A stretch of 64,000 bases of DNA from UBA4416 sp040389965. GTDB lineage: Bacteria > Bacteroidota > Bacteroidia > B-17B0 > Aurantibacillaceae. Position 1 is the stretch's first letter. Every line of letters starts with the position of its first letter. The stretch covers positions 1 through 64,000 of the forward strand of contig JAZJZF010000013.1 of the NCBI GenBank assembly GCA_040389965.1, in the 5' to 3' direction. The notes beneath the pieces were generated by a model, which had not been told where the DNA came from, did no database searches, and was given only the letters and a program-made list of their open reading frames with translations. Positions 53,563-63,034 of the stretch are shown piece by piece. Made by a program: the position numbers and the translations under genes.

Positions 53563-55416
53563 ATGTCTTTCATGAACAAAATATCAATCTGGGTAAAAGA
53601 GCATTACTTTTTAACATCAATTATTCTTGTTTCCACATTTTTAAGAATTTATCATATAGATTTTCAGAGTTTATGGGTAGATGAAATAAATACAATGGCT
53701 CAAGCTACACCTTATCAGGGGTTTAGAGAGACGTATAAGTCTTTACTAGCTACTGATTTACAACCTCCCCTTTATTTTTATATATTAAAATATTTATTTA
53801 GAATATTTGGTTATACTACTTTAGTCATGAGGTTATTCTCTGCTTTTTTAGGTATAGCAGGTGTTTGGGCGATATATTTATTAGGAAAAGAAATTTTTAA
53901 CAAGAAAGCGGGACTTTTAGCAGCGGCGATTTTATGCTTGAATATTTTTCATATTCACTATTCTCAGGAAGGTCGACCTTATGCATTCTTAACATTGTTT
54001 GCCATATTATCGTTTTATAGATTATGCCGTTATATTAAAAATCCTTCATATAAAAATGTTATAATATATAGTGTTTTTGCCTGTTTGATGTTATATGGGC
54101 ACCCATTTGGCTTATTTGCATTACTATCACAGTATTGTATAATTTTTTATTATTTTGTACTCTATGATGTAAAAAAAAGGATAGCTCTTTTAAAACATGG
54201 AGCAATATCAATTTTAATTACGTCTATATTATATATACCGGCAATACCTTTGCTGGCTTCAGCTGCGAATGTAGATTCTTTTTGGATAGAGCTTCCTGGT
54301 AAGAATGAATTTGCTAATATTTTGAGCCAATATTTCGGTGACTCAGAAATTATTCTTTCAATTGTATATTTATCTTTAATTATATTTTTTATCAGGATGT
54401 TTAATGAAACTGGTAAATACAACAAGCTTATAAGAGCCGATGATTCGAACTATATAAACAGTTACATTATACTAATTCCCTGGATTACAGCTTGTATTGT
54501 CATTCCATTGATAAGATCCTATCTAAAAGTTCCAATGATTATTCCTCGTTATTTAATTATTGTTCTTCCCGCAGTAATATTGATAATATCAATAGGTATT
54601 TTACAAATAAAGCATACTCTTGTTAAATACTCTTTTTTTGGATTATTCATTATTTTTTCTTTGGTAGATATTTTTGTTGTTAAAGATTTTTATAATAAAC
54701 GTACGAAGACAGATTTTAGAGGAATAACTAATTATGTTATAAAAAACATACATGAAGGTGATGAATTAGTTTCAAGAGTAGGATGGCATTATTCATATTT
54801 TTTCGATAATTCTACACCTAAGGTTCCTGTATTATGGAATTCGTTTGATGCCTATGTTGGGACAATGATGAAATGGCCGGATAATTATAAACATCCTTTT
54901 TGGTTTGTTGATGCTCAAAATGCTCCACTTACATTAAATCCGGAGCAAACAGCTTATTTAAACGAGCATTTTTATATTCATAACAGAAAAGATCTTTATA
55001 GTGCCTTGGGAATATATTACATATATAAAACTACAAATTATTTTAAGCCGCAATTTAAAGATCAGTCGCAATTAAATAATACAAATAATGACCCTTTAGA
55101 ATTAGCAACAAACACTACTGTGTCATCAATTCCAATGCACTTAGAAAAAGGTAATTATTACATTCTCATTTCAGGAAGAAGCTTACCGGATGTGTCTGTT
55201 AATGATATTAATGCACATTTAAGTATTAAAATTAATGGGAAATCGATTGGTGGTATTTTTATGAATGAAAACGAATCTGTTTCAACACAACAACTAAAAT
55301 TTCATTTAAATACAACTGAAGATTGTAGTGTGGAAATTATTTATGATAATAGTTTTTCTCTTGGAAATAAAACCCGTAAAGCTGTTTTATCTTCTGTTTA
55401 TTTTGAAAAAATATAA
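53563..55416 (+). CDS. GT39-family membrane glycosyltransferase with C-terminal beta domain
   Basis: 617 residues. The N-terminal 430 residues have about ten to twelve helices with the GT39 signature DFQSLWVDEINTM (catalytic Asp-Glu) and HYSQEGRPYAF. Residues about 470-617 form a soluble beta-rich domain (MHLEKGNYYILISGRSLPD ... VEIIYDNSFSLGNKTRK), which may bind glycan. Such proteins use lipid-linked sugars on the periplasmic face, so it may decorate the polymer, a lipid or a protein. It lies between the phosphotransferase and the flippase. A second GT39-like gene is at 14358. Confidence 0.85.
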   Translation: MSFMNKISIWVKEHYFLTSIILVSTFLRIYHIDFQSLWVDEINTMAQATPYQGFRETYKSLLATDLQPPLYFYILKYLFRIFGYTTLVMRLFSAFLGIAGVWAIYLLGKEIFNKKAGLLAAAILCLNIFHIHYSQEGRPYAFLTLFAILSFYRLCRYIKNPSYKNVIIYSVFACLMLYGHPFGLFALLSQYCIIFYYFVLYDVKKRIALLKHGAISILITSILYIPAIPLLASAANVDSFWIELPGKNEFANILSQYFGDSEIILSIVYLSLIIFFIRMFNETGKYNKLIRADDSNYINSYIILIPWITACIVIPLIRSYLKVPMIIPRYLIIVLPAVILIISIGILQIKHTLVKYSFFGLFIIFSLVDIFVVKDFYNKRTKTDFRGITNYVIKNIHEGDELVSRVGWHYSYFFDNSTPKVPVLWNSFDAYVGTMMKWPDNYKHPFWFVDAQNAPLTLNPEQTAYLNEHFYIHNRKDLYSALGIYYIYKTTNYFKPQFKDQSQLNNTNNDPLELATNTTVSSIPMHLEKGNYYILISGRSLPDVSVNDINAHLSIKINGKSIGGIFMNENESVSTQQLKFHLNTTEDCSVEIIYDNSFSLGNKTRKAVLSSVYFEKI

Positions 55417-55431
55417 ATTAGTTGTAAAACA

Positions 55432-56901
55432 ATGCAAAAAACCGGCTTGAGGCATATTTTATCACTTTTTTCAGCTAATGCTCTTCAAATTGGTTTTTCA
55501 CAATTAGGTGGCCTTTTTTTATTTTGGCAGGCAAGTAAGGAACTTTCTAAAGTTGATTTTGGTGATTTTAACTGGTATTTTGCCGTTTACGGAACTTTAA
55601 TAGCTGTATTCTCTTTTGGATTTGATTTTATTATTATAAAAAGGGTTTCTGCAAAAAATGACCTGGATGCGGCCCGTATACAACTTATTCAAGGTGTTAT
55701 TATATGTCTGCTTGCCGTAATTCCGATTTTGTTTATTATCTATTCAGGATTTTTTTCTGAGCGGGTTAAAGAAACGCTGTTTATTCTGGTANNNNNNNNN
55801 NTTATTTTAAGAAATCTTCAATTTACATTTTTAAGTATGCCTTTTAAAAATGCTTTAACGGGGAAGGAATTATTTGCAAAATCCGCACAGGCTGTTATTA
55901 TTTCAAATAGTATAAAAATAGGTTTGATTTTTTGTCTATATCTTACACATGCAGTAACTCTTTTTAATGTAAGTGTTACTTTAGCTATAAGTAATTTTAT
56001 AGAACTGCTAGTTTATATTATTAACTCCTACAAGGTTTTTAATAAATCTTTTTTTTCAAAGAGTATAGATCTAAAATTCTACAAACAACTTTTAAGGGAA
56101 TCATTACCACAGTTAGGTGTTATTATTTTTGATTCGGCTTTTGCCAGAATTGACTGGATTTTATTAGGATTATTGTCTACAACAAATGCTGCTGTAAATA
56201 CGGCCGAATATAGTTTTGCTTATAAAATATTCGAATTATCCCGGTTACCTTTATTAATCCTTGCCCCTATTCTTTTTACAAGGTTTTCGAAGTTGTTTTT
56301 TAATCCGGCAAACATTACAAACGAGGTAAGTTCAGGTATCTATTCTTTCTTTAAAATAGAACTAATAATAGGAATGATTATTCCTTTGCTCCTTAATATT
56401 TCATGGACTCCCTTAATGCAATTTTTCACATCGGGCAAGTATGGCCCTGAAAATGAGCATATTTATTTTATTTTGTCACTTACTGTGCCAATTATGTACA
56501 TGATCAATTTTTTATGGACAATAGCTTTTGCCCAGGGACAATTAAAACTGACCATGTCTTTAAGTATTATTAATTCTGTATTGAATGTCATAATGAATAT
56601 TATTTTGATTCCATTATATGGACAAACAGGAGCTGCACTTTCTTTCTTAATTTGTAATGTCATTATGTTTCCTATTTATTTATACTTTGTTAATCAAAAA
56701 CATATAAAGTTTCCCGTAAAAGAAAGTGTTATTGTTGTTTTAATAGCAACTGTTACAGGTGTTGGTTGCTATTTTATACCTATATTTTTTATTTATAAAT
56801 GCTGCATTTGTGTTTTACTGTATATTTTGATTATTTATGGATTAAAAATCCTCACATTTGCAGAAATTAAAACATTAAAACATTTTATCAATAAAAATTG
56901 A
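55432..56901 (+). CDS. Polysaccharide flippase (Wzx/MATE-like), with 10-N gap
   Basis: About 489 residues with 12-14 helices typical of oligosaccharide flippases (PST/MVF). A 10-N run at 55792-55801 falls in the coding sequence, and both sides stay in the same frame as written. Motifs include LFLFWQASKELSKVDFGDFNWYFAVYG, FGFDFIIIKR, IVPQLGVII-like SLPQLGVIIFDSAFARIDWILLG, and INSVLNVIMNIILIPLYGQTGAALSFLI. It carries lipid-linked repeat units across the inner membrane. The stop TGA overlaps the TTG start of the next gene. Confidence 0.88.
   Translation: MQKTGLRHILSLFSANALQIGFSQLGGLFLFWQASKELSKVDFGDFNWYFAVYGTLIAVFSFGFDFIIIKRVSAKNDLDAARIQLIQGVIICLLAVIPILFIIYSGFFSERVKETLFILVXXXXILRNLQFTFLSMPFKNALTGKELFAKSAQAVIISNSIKIGLIFCLYLTHAVTLFNVSVTLAISNFIELLVYIINSYKVFNKSFFSKSIDLKFYKQLLRESLPQLGVIIFDSAFARIDWILLGLLSTTNAAVNTAEYSFAYKIFELSRLPLLILAPILFTRFSKLFFNPANITNEVSSGIYSFFKIELIIGMIIPLLLNISWTPLMQFFTSGKYGPENEHIYFILSLTVPIMYMINFLWTIAFAQGQLKLTMSLSIINSVLNVIMNIILIPLYGQTGAALSFLICNVIMFPIYLYFVNQKHIKFPVKESVIVVLIATVTGVGCYFIPIFFIYKCCICVLLYILIIYGLKILTFAEIKTLKHFINKN
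55792..55801. other. Assembly gap, 10 N
   Basis: Ten N within the flippase gene. The reading frame is kept across as written, though 10 is not a multiple of three in codon terms, and the true length is unknown. Confidence 0.95.
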
Positions 56902-58118
56902 ACATTTTATTTATATGTGATGAATACCCTCCCGGCAAAAATGGCGGGATAGGTACTTCTGTACAAATATTAGGTAGGGAGTTGGTTAAACAAGGACACT
57001 CTATATTTGTGGCAGGACTATATTCATATAATTATGGTCAAAAAGATTACGAAGTAGATAATGGGATAAAAGTATGGCGCCTAAGATATGGGTTAAACCT
57101 TCATTTGAGTTCAGAAAGCAGATTCTATAACTTACTCGATAAATTACCAGATTCCATTAAACGCCATCTGAATGGGGAAAAGGCATTTGCGAAATTTATA
57201 GATTTTATAAATAAACTCATTGACAACGAAAAAATTGATGTCATTGAAATTGCAGATTATAACAATTTTTGCCAACATGTTGGATTTGTGGCAAAATGGC
57301 CCAAGTTTAAGGTTCCACTTATTCTAAAATCACATGGCTCGCATACTTATTTTTCAGATGAACAAAATATTCCACCCATAAAATATCTTCATGATACGGA
57401 TATTGAATTGTATAAAAGAGCTAATGCCATTTCTGCAGTAAGTAAATATACTGCAGACAAAGACATAAAATTATTTGATTTGAATAAAGAAGTAAAGATC
57501 CTTTATAATGGAATTAATATTTCTGATAAGACTACAACTCAAATAAGGGAACGAAAATTAGTAGTATTTACAGGGAGTTTAGCATATAAAAAAGGGATAT
57601 TCTCGTTGATTAAAGCCTGGAATATTGTATATGAAAAATTTCCTGATGCAAACCTTAAGGTTATAGGTAAAGGGAAAACAACTGATTTAATGCCATTACT
57701 CAATAGGGAAGCGGTTCATTCAGTTGATTTTAAAGGACATATTAGCAGAGATGTTTTATTTTCAACATTATCAAAAGCAACGTTGGCTGTATTTCCCTCA
57801 TATAGTGAAACTTTTGGTTTGGGAGCAGTAGAAGCCATGAGCTTATATTGCCCCGTAATCTACACAAAAAGGTCTTGTGGGCCTGAAATAGTAAAAGATA
57901 AAACAGATGGTTTATTAGTTGATCCTGATAACATTCATGAAATTGCGGAAAGCATCATTACCTTAATTGAAAATGAAGCGTTAAGGAATAAATTAGCAGC
58001 TTCCGGTTTTGAATCGGTAAAATCCAGGTTTGATATTAAATATATTGCATCTTCGCACATAGAGTTTTATAAAGATGTGATAATAAATTTTAATAAAAAT
58101 GAAAGCTCTAATAAATAA
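56898..58118 (+). CDS. Glycosyltransferase family 4
   Basis: 406 residues. The start is TTG at 56898, whose last two bases form part of the flippase TGA stop, so the genes are coupled. GT-B fold, with ILFICDEYPPGKNGGIGTSV at the start, GSLAYKKGIFSLIKAW, GHISRDVLFSTLSKATLAVFPSYSETFGLGAVEAM (E-x7-E type motif) and a C-terminal tail. It transfers a nucleotide-activated sugar in the cytoplasm. Its last 20 bases overlap the polymerase gene. Confidence 0.88.
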   Translation: MNILFICDEYPPGKNGGIGTSVQILGRELVKQGHSIFVAGLYSYNYGQKDYEVDNGIKVWRLRYGLNLHLSSESRFYNLLDKLPDSIKRHLNGEKAFAKFIDFINKLIDNEKIDVIEIADYNNFCQHVGFVAKWPKFKVPLILKSHGSHTYFSDEQNIPPIKYLHDTDIELYKRANAISAVSKYTADKDIKLFDLNKEVKILYNGINISDKTTTQIRERKLVVFTGSLAYKKGIFSLIKAWNIVYEKFPDANLKVIGKGKTTDLMPLLNREAVHSVDFKGHISRDVLFSTLSKATLAVFPSYSETFGLGAVEAMSLYCPVIYTKRSCGPEIVKDKTDGLLVDPDNIHEIAESIITLIENEALRNKLAASGFESVKSRFDIKYIASSHIEFYKDVIINFNKNESSNK

Positions 58119-59724
58119 AGCGGCGCTATTTTTTTTAAGCATCAGAGAATCTGTTTTAAAAAAAGCCGATCCTATTTTCCTTTTATTTATATTATTGATT
58201 ACTAACTATCGTTTTTCTTTAAAGATAATCGCAATTATTGCTATTTACATTTATCGTCCAAATTTTAAGTTTAAAAAATCCGGGGTAATCTATTTTTATA
58301 TAGGGATAATCGTATTAGCCATTTTCAATTTATTAGTCATTAATAACAACCTTCACTATAATTATATAATGGTAGTTTTAAGTGGTTGCCTGATATGGGC
58401 GGCTTGCCTACTAGTATTTCATCAACTAGTACTATTTATTGAACTAAATACCGTCGATAAAATCATTAATTCTATAAAAATATTAGTGTTTTTAAATTTT
58501 CTTTGTTCTTTATATGATCTTTTTAAGATAATGATTATTACCCACACACTTAATCCTTATACGCTTATAAGTCCACCTCCTTATGGGATTTCTTCAGGTG
58601 ATTTAATTGGTGGCGTTTATGGAGAGATGCATCTTGTAAATATGACTATATCGTCCATGATGTTAATCTTCTTTTTATACCAAAAAAACTTTGTCTACAT
58701 TTTATTTTCTATTATTCCTCTTTTATTAACCGGAAGCAATTTTGGAACTCTTATTTCGATAGCATCATTAGGCTATATCTTTATTATAAAAAATGAAAAT
58801 ATAACCAGGTATTATATAGCTTTTAGTATAGCAATCGTATTAGTTTTCTACATTAAAGTTACTCCCGAAAACCTAAGCTATTTAAAAAATAGTTTAACAA
58901 AAATAACTCACCAGGTTGAACATAAACCTAAAGTAAAAGTTGCTGTTTCTGATTCAAATCAGCCTCCTCAAAAAAGTGCAGAAGATATTAAAATAGAAAA
59001 AATTAATAATTATTCTGCTTATAAATATGGCAAAAACTTTAATAATGATACGGTTTATCACTTAAAACAGGCATATATACAGCAACAGCAAAAACTACTA
59101 AGAGACAAAGAAGACTACACTCATTATGTAAAAGATTCGATTAAAAAAGCAAAAGAAAAGGACAAAAGATTTGAATATGGAAAACTTAAAAAATTTGATT
59201 TCAATTCAAAATCAGGAAAACTTATTTCATTTATGCAAACAAAAGACCTTTTGCAAAGTAATTGGAAATACTTCCTTTTTGGTGCGGGTCTAGGTTCATT
59301 TTCTTCACGATTGGCTTTTATAACCTCTGGGATTGTGGATGATTCGAGAGTATTAATGAGGATACCTAAATATGAAAACCCTCTATTTGCTAATAATCAT
59401 GAGGCTATTTTCAGGTATTTGCTTTTTCTTGACGATGAATACCACAGCGTTACCAACCTTCCATTTTGCTGGTATAATGAGTTATTAGGAGAATATGGAA
59501 TTATCGGATTAATATTATTCAGTTTATTTTATCTTGGTTTTTTTATAAAAAAAATACGATTACTCACATTTGGTAAATTATTATTAGTAACAATTCTTAT
59601 ATTTTTCTTATTTGACTATTGGTATCAAAGACTATCAGTAATGGTATTGTTTGAATTATTGATGCTACTGGATATAAAAATACAATCAGAAAAAGCACAT
59701 AAACATTTAGAAGAAAAAAAATGA
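58099..59724 (+). CDS. O-antigen polymerase-like membrane protein (Wzy candidate)
   Basis: 541 residues with about ten helices. The family features are weak but typical: GGVYGEMHLVNMTISSMMLIFF, SNFGTLISIASLGYI and the C-terminal YNELLGEYGIIGLILF. A soluble Lys-rich insert of about 120 residues (about 262-390) interrupts the helices, with KKAKEKDKRFEYGKLKKFD; a usual Wzy has a shorter periplasmic loop. It overlaps its neighbour GT4 by 20 bases and GT2 by four (ATGA). A role as polymerase is inferred from context. Confidence 0.72.
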   Translation: MKALINKAALFFLSIRESVLKKADPIFLLFILLITNYRFSLKIIAIIAIYIYRPNFKFKKSGVIYFYIGIIVLAIFNLLVINNNLHYNYIMVVLSGCLIWAACLLVFHQLVLFIELNTVDKIINSIKILVFLNFLCSLYDLFKIMIITHTLNPYTLISPPPYGISSGDLIGGVYGEMHLVNMTISSMMLIFFLYQKNFVYILFSIIPLLLTGSNFGTLISIASLGYIFIIKNENITRYYIAFSIAIVLVFYIKVTPENLSYLKNSLTKITHQVEHKPKVKVAVSDSNQPPQKSAEDIKIEKINNYSAYKYGKNFNNDTVYHLKQAYIQQQQKLLRDKEDYTHYVKDSIKKAKEKDKRFEYGKLKKFDFNSKSGKLISFMQTKDLLQSNWKYFLFGAGLGSFSSRLAFITSGIVDDSRVLMRIPKYENPLFANNHEAIFRYLLFLDDEYHSVTNLPFCWYNELLGEYGIIGLILFSLFYLGFFIKKIRLLTFGKLLLVTILIFFLFDYWYQRLSVMVLFELLMLLDIKIQSEKAHKHLEEKK

Positions 59725-60662
59725 AAACAGATATAACTGTTTTAATGCCTGTTTATAATGGCGGAAAATACTTAAAAGAGGCAATAGACAGTATATTGAA
59801 TCAGACTTATACGGATTTTGAGTTTCTAATTATTAACGATGGCTCTACCGATAATAGTATTGAGATTATAAATGCTTATGCTGATAATAGGATCCGTTTG
59901 ATTAATCAGAAAAACGGAGGAGTTTCAGATGCTTTAAATACCGGTTTAAAACACGCTGTTGGAGAATACATCGTAAGATTTGATGCTGATGATGTATGCT
60001 ACCCTACCCGTATTGAAGAGCAATATAATTTTATGATGAAATATCCCGAGTATATTTTAGTTGGATCTGACGCTGATTATATCACAAAAGACGGGGAATA
60101 TATTTTTACATTTAATAATAAGGGATATACTGATGAACAGATAAGAGAAAGTAGCGTTTATAGCTGCCCTTTTATACATAGTACAGTTATGTACAAAAAA
60201 CAGGTTGTATTAGATTTAGGAGGTTACGAAGTAAAAGCGCATACCTTTGAAGACTATTTTTTATGGACAAAATTATTAAAGGTTGGTAAGGTTTATAATT
60301 TTAATAAACCCATGATCAAAGTAAGATTTAATCCGGAATCAGTAACAGTTGATAGCAAAGATTACAATAAAACGTTCAGGCAATTACATCAAAAGGCTCT
60401 TTTAACAGGTGTTATAACAGATGCTGAAGGGGAATTAATTTTAAAAAGCATCGAAAAATTAGACAAAAACAAAAAAGAGTTTTCGTATAATCGCATGCTT
60501 GGTAAAAAATATTTATGGAACAATTACCAGCCATTAAAGGCAAGGTCTCATTTACGCCAGGCTGTAAAGATAAAACCACTGGATCTGGTTTCGTTTATAT
60601 TGATTTTACTTTCTTACCTACCCGCCAGATTTATACAATTTATTTACTCGAAATTTAAGTAA
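59721..60662 (+). CDS. Glycosyltransferase family 2
   Basis: 313 residues. GT-A fold: DITVLMPVYNGGKYLKEAIDSILNQ, NDGSTDNS, DXD-like RFDADDVC, and SCPFIHSTVMYKK. No membrane segment except a weak C-terminal hydrophobic stretch (SFILILLSYLPARFIQF). It adds one sugar in the cytoplasm. ATGA overlap with the polymerase gene; about 107 bases follow before the next gene. Confidence 0.92.
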   Translation: MKTDITVLMPVYNGGKYLKEAIDSILNQTYTDFEFLIINDGSTDNSIEIINAYADNRIRLINQKNGGVSDALNTGLKHAVGEYIVRFDADDVCYPTRIEEQYNFMMKYPEYILVGSDADYITKDGEYIFTFNNKGYTDEQIRESSVYSCPFIHSTVMYKKQVVLDLGGYEVKAHTFEDYFLWTKLLKVGKVYNFNKPMIKVRFNPESVTVDSKDYNKTFRQLHQKALLTGVITDAEGELILKSIEKLDKNKKEFSYNRMLGKKYLWNNYQPLKARSHLRQAVKIKPLDLVSFILILLSYLPARFIQFIYSKFK

Positions 60663-60769
60663 ATTGGATCTATAAAACCGCCTTAAAAATAGGTGATTTT
60701 GTTTTTAAAGTGTATTTTTAATCCCATTAAAAACAGCACATTTACGGCATGTCAAAATCAATTTAGAAG

Positions 60770-61927
60770 ATGAAAAATATACTTTTCATTCATCAATCTG
60801 CAGAATTATATGGTTCAGACAAAACGCTGCTTTTATTAGTTACCCAATTTAAAGCGAAGGGTATAAATCCAATTGTAGTACTTCCTCAAAATGGCCCCCT
60901 TTTAACTATTTTACAGGAAAATAAGATACATGTTATTTTAGCTCCCGTATTAAAAATTTCAAGAACCATGTTTGGATTCAAAAACATGCTTTCTTTACCG
61001 TTTCAGATTTCGTCTTCCATAAAAATTATTAATGAAGCATGTAAGAACAATAAAATTGATCTGGTATATTCAAATACATTAGCTGTGTTGATAGGCTTGA
61101 TTTATGCAAGAAGAAATAAAATAAAACATATCTGGCATGTTCATGAAATTATTGAAAGTCCTCAGATCGTAAAAAAGATTTTTAAAAAGCTTATTTCACT
61201 AAAAGTAAATAGTAAAATTATTTTTAATTCTTATGCTACTCAGGCATTTTGGGAAAATGAACAAGCCGGCAAAACAGGATCTGTTGTTGTATGGAATGGC
61301 GTTTCTAAAGAGCGTGAGCCTATAAATAATGCTATTATTGAAGATATAAGAACAAATCTGTTTGATGTGAAATCTACAGACATAGTTATTGCTTTAGTTG
61401 GTCGTATTAATAAATGGAAAGGACAAAAACTATTATTAGAAGCATTCAAAAAAATTGTGCCTAAAGCAGATAATCTTAAACTTATCTTTGTTGGTTCTCC
61501 ACCGCCAAATCAGGAAATATATCTGGACGACTTAAAAATAAAAATTGTTGAAGACAAGATGCAGGATCAGGTAAGAATAATCCCTTTTCAAAATAATATT
61601 TGGAATATCTGGCAATCTGTTGATATTGCCGTTGTACCTTCCACAGAGCCTGAACCTTTTGGTTTAGTTGCTATTGAAGCCATGTTGTGTGGTAAACCTG
61701 TAATAGCAGCAAATCATGGTGGTTTAAAAGAGATTGTAGTTCAAAATGAAACCGGAATATTATTTGAACCAAACCAGGTTTTAGAACTTGAAAAAGCATT
61801 AAGTAAACTCATTTTAGAAAAAGACACGAGAGAATTAATGGGAAAGAAAGGATATGAAAGAGCTATAGCCGATTTTACATTAGAACAATACGTTACAAAA
61901 ATTAAACAGATTTGCCTAAATATATAG
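60770..61927 (+). CDS. Glycosyltransferase family 4
   Basis: 385 residues. GT-B type with ILFIHQSAELYGSDKTLLLL at the start, ALVGRINKWKGQKLLLEAF, and the donor-binding VVPSTEPEPFGLVAIEAMLCGKPVIAANHGGLKEIV near 290-330. Complete and of normal length, cytoplasmic. It follows a 107-base spacer, so it may have a separate transcript or share the one upstream. The sugar is unknown. Confidence 0.92.
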   Translation: MKNILFIHQSAELYGSDKTLLLLVTQFKAKGINPIVVLPQNGPLLTILQENKIHVILAPVLKISRTMFGFKNMLSLPFQISSSIKIINEACKNNKIDLVYSNTLAVLIGLIYARRNKIKHIWHVHEIIESPQIVKKIFKKLISLKVNSKIIFNSYATQAFWENEQAGKTGSVVVWNGVSKEREPINNAIIEDIRTNLFDVKSTDIVIALVGRINKWKGQKLLLEAFKKIVPKADNLKLIFVGSPPPNQEIYLDDLKIKIVEDKMQDQVRIIPFQNNIWNIWQSVDIAVVPSTEPEPFGLVAIEAMLCGKPVIAANHGGLKEIVVQNETGILFEPNQVLELEKALSKLILEKDTRELMGKKGYERAIADFTLEQYVTKIKQICLNI

Positions 61928-61945
61928 GTCTACATTTAATCATAT

Positions 61946-63034
61946 ATGAAAATTGGAATAATAGGTACAAGGGGAATTCCTAATAATTATGGCGGTTTTG
62001 AGCAATTTGCTCAATACTTATCGGTTGGACTTACCGAAAAAGGCCATGAAGTATTTGTCTACAATTCTCATAACCATTTGTATAAAGAAGACAAATGGAA
62101 AGGTGTTAATATCATTCATAAATATGATCCCGAATTTAAAATTGGGACAGCAGGGCAATTTATTTATGACCTAAATTGCATTCTTGATAGTAGAAAAAGA
62201 AAATTTGATATCATTTTAAACCTCGGTTACACAAGTAGTTCGATATGGGGGAAATTTTTTCCAAAAAAAACCGTATTGATTACAAATATGGATGGGCTTG
62301 AATGGAAACGCACTAAATTTAGTAAAAGGGTCCAGAAATTTCTATTATATGCAGAAAAACTGGCTACAATTCATAGCGACGTTCTTATTGCAGATTCAAT
62401 AGGTATTCAAAAATACATTACCGATAAATACAATAAACAATCGCACTATATAGCTTATGGAGCAGACTTATTTGAAAGCCCTGATGAAAGTATTTTGAAA
62501 GAATACAATCTTAGCCCTTTTCAATATAATATGCTGATTGCCCGTATTGAACCTGAAAACAATATTGAGTTAATATTAGATGGTATTCATGCATCTTCTA
62601 AAAAAGATATCTTTTTAGTAATTGGAAACTACAAAAATAATTTTGGTCAATATTTATTCGAAAAGTATAAGTCTAACGAGCACATAAAATTTATGGGTCC
62701 GATCTATAATATAAATGTGATTAATAATTTACGTTATTATTCTAATTTATATTTCCATGGGCATTCTGTTGGCGGTACTAATCCTTCGTTATTAGAAGCA
62801 ATGGCAAGTAGTGGATTAATTGTAGCTCATGATAACGACTTTAACAAAAGCATACTTAATGAAGATGCATTTTACTTTACAACACCAGATGATATTAAAA
62901 AAACAGTTGAATCAAATCCTGTAAAAAATCAATATTCCGGATTTATAAAAAATAATTGTAAGAAAATTAAACTTATTTATTCCTGGAAAAACATTATAGA
63001 TCAATATGAACAGGTTATGTTAAATTCTCTTTAG
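61946..63034 (+). CDS. DUF1972-type glycosyltransferase
   Basis: 362 residues. The opening KIGIIGTRGIPNNYGGFEQFA is the signature of the DUF1972 domain that precedes GT4 in rhamnosyltransferase-like enzymes. ITNMDGLEWKRTKFS and the GT4 donor region (GHSVGGTNPSLLEAMASSG) follow. The beta-1,4-rhamnosyltransferase role known in streptococcal relatives is a hint only. It begins 18 bases after the preceding GT4 gene and precedes the ligase-like gene by zero bases. Confidence 0.88.
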   Translation: MKIGIIGTRGIPNNYGGFEQFAQYLSVGLTEKGHEVFVYNSHNHLYKEDKWKGVNIIHKYDPEFKIGTAGQFIYDLNCILDSRKRKFDIILNLGYTSSSIWGKFFPKKTVLITNMDGLEWKRTKFSKRVQKFLLYAEKLATIHSDVLIADSIGIQKYITDKYNKQSHYIAYGADLFESPDESILKEYNLSPFQYNMLIARIEPENNIELILDGIHASSKKDIFLVIGNYKNNFGQYLFEKYKSNEHIKFMGPIYNINVINNLRYYSNLYFHGHSVGGTNPSLLEAMASSGLIVAHDNDFNKSILNEDAFYFTTPDDIKKTVESNPVKNQYSGFIKNNCKKIKLIYSWKNIIDQYEQVMLNSL

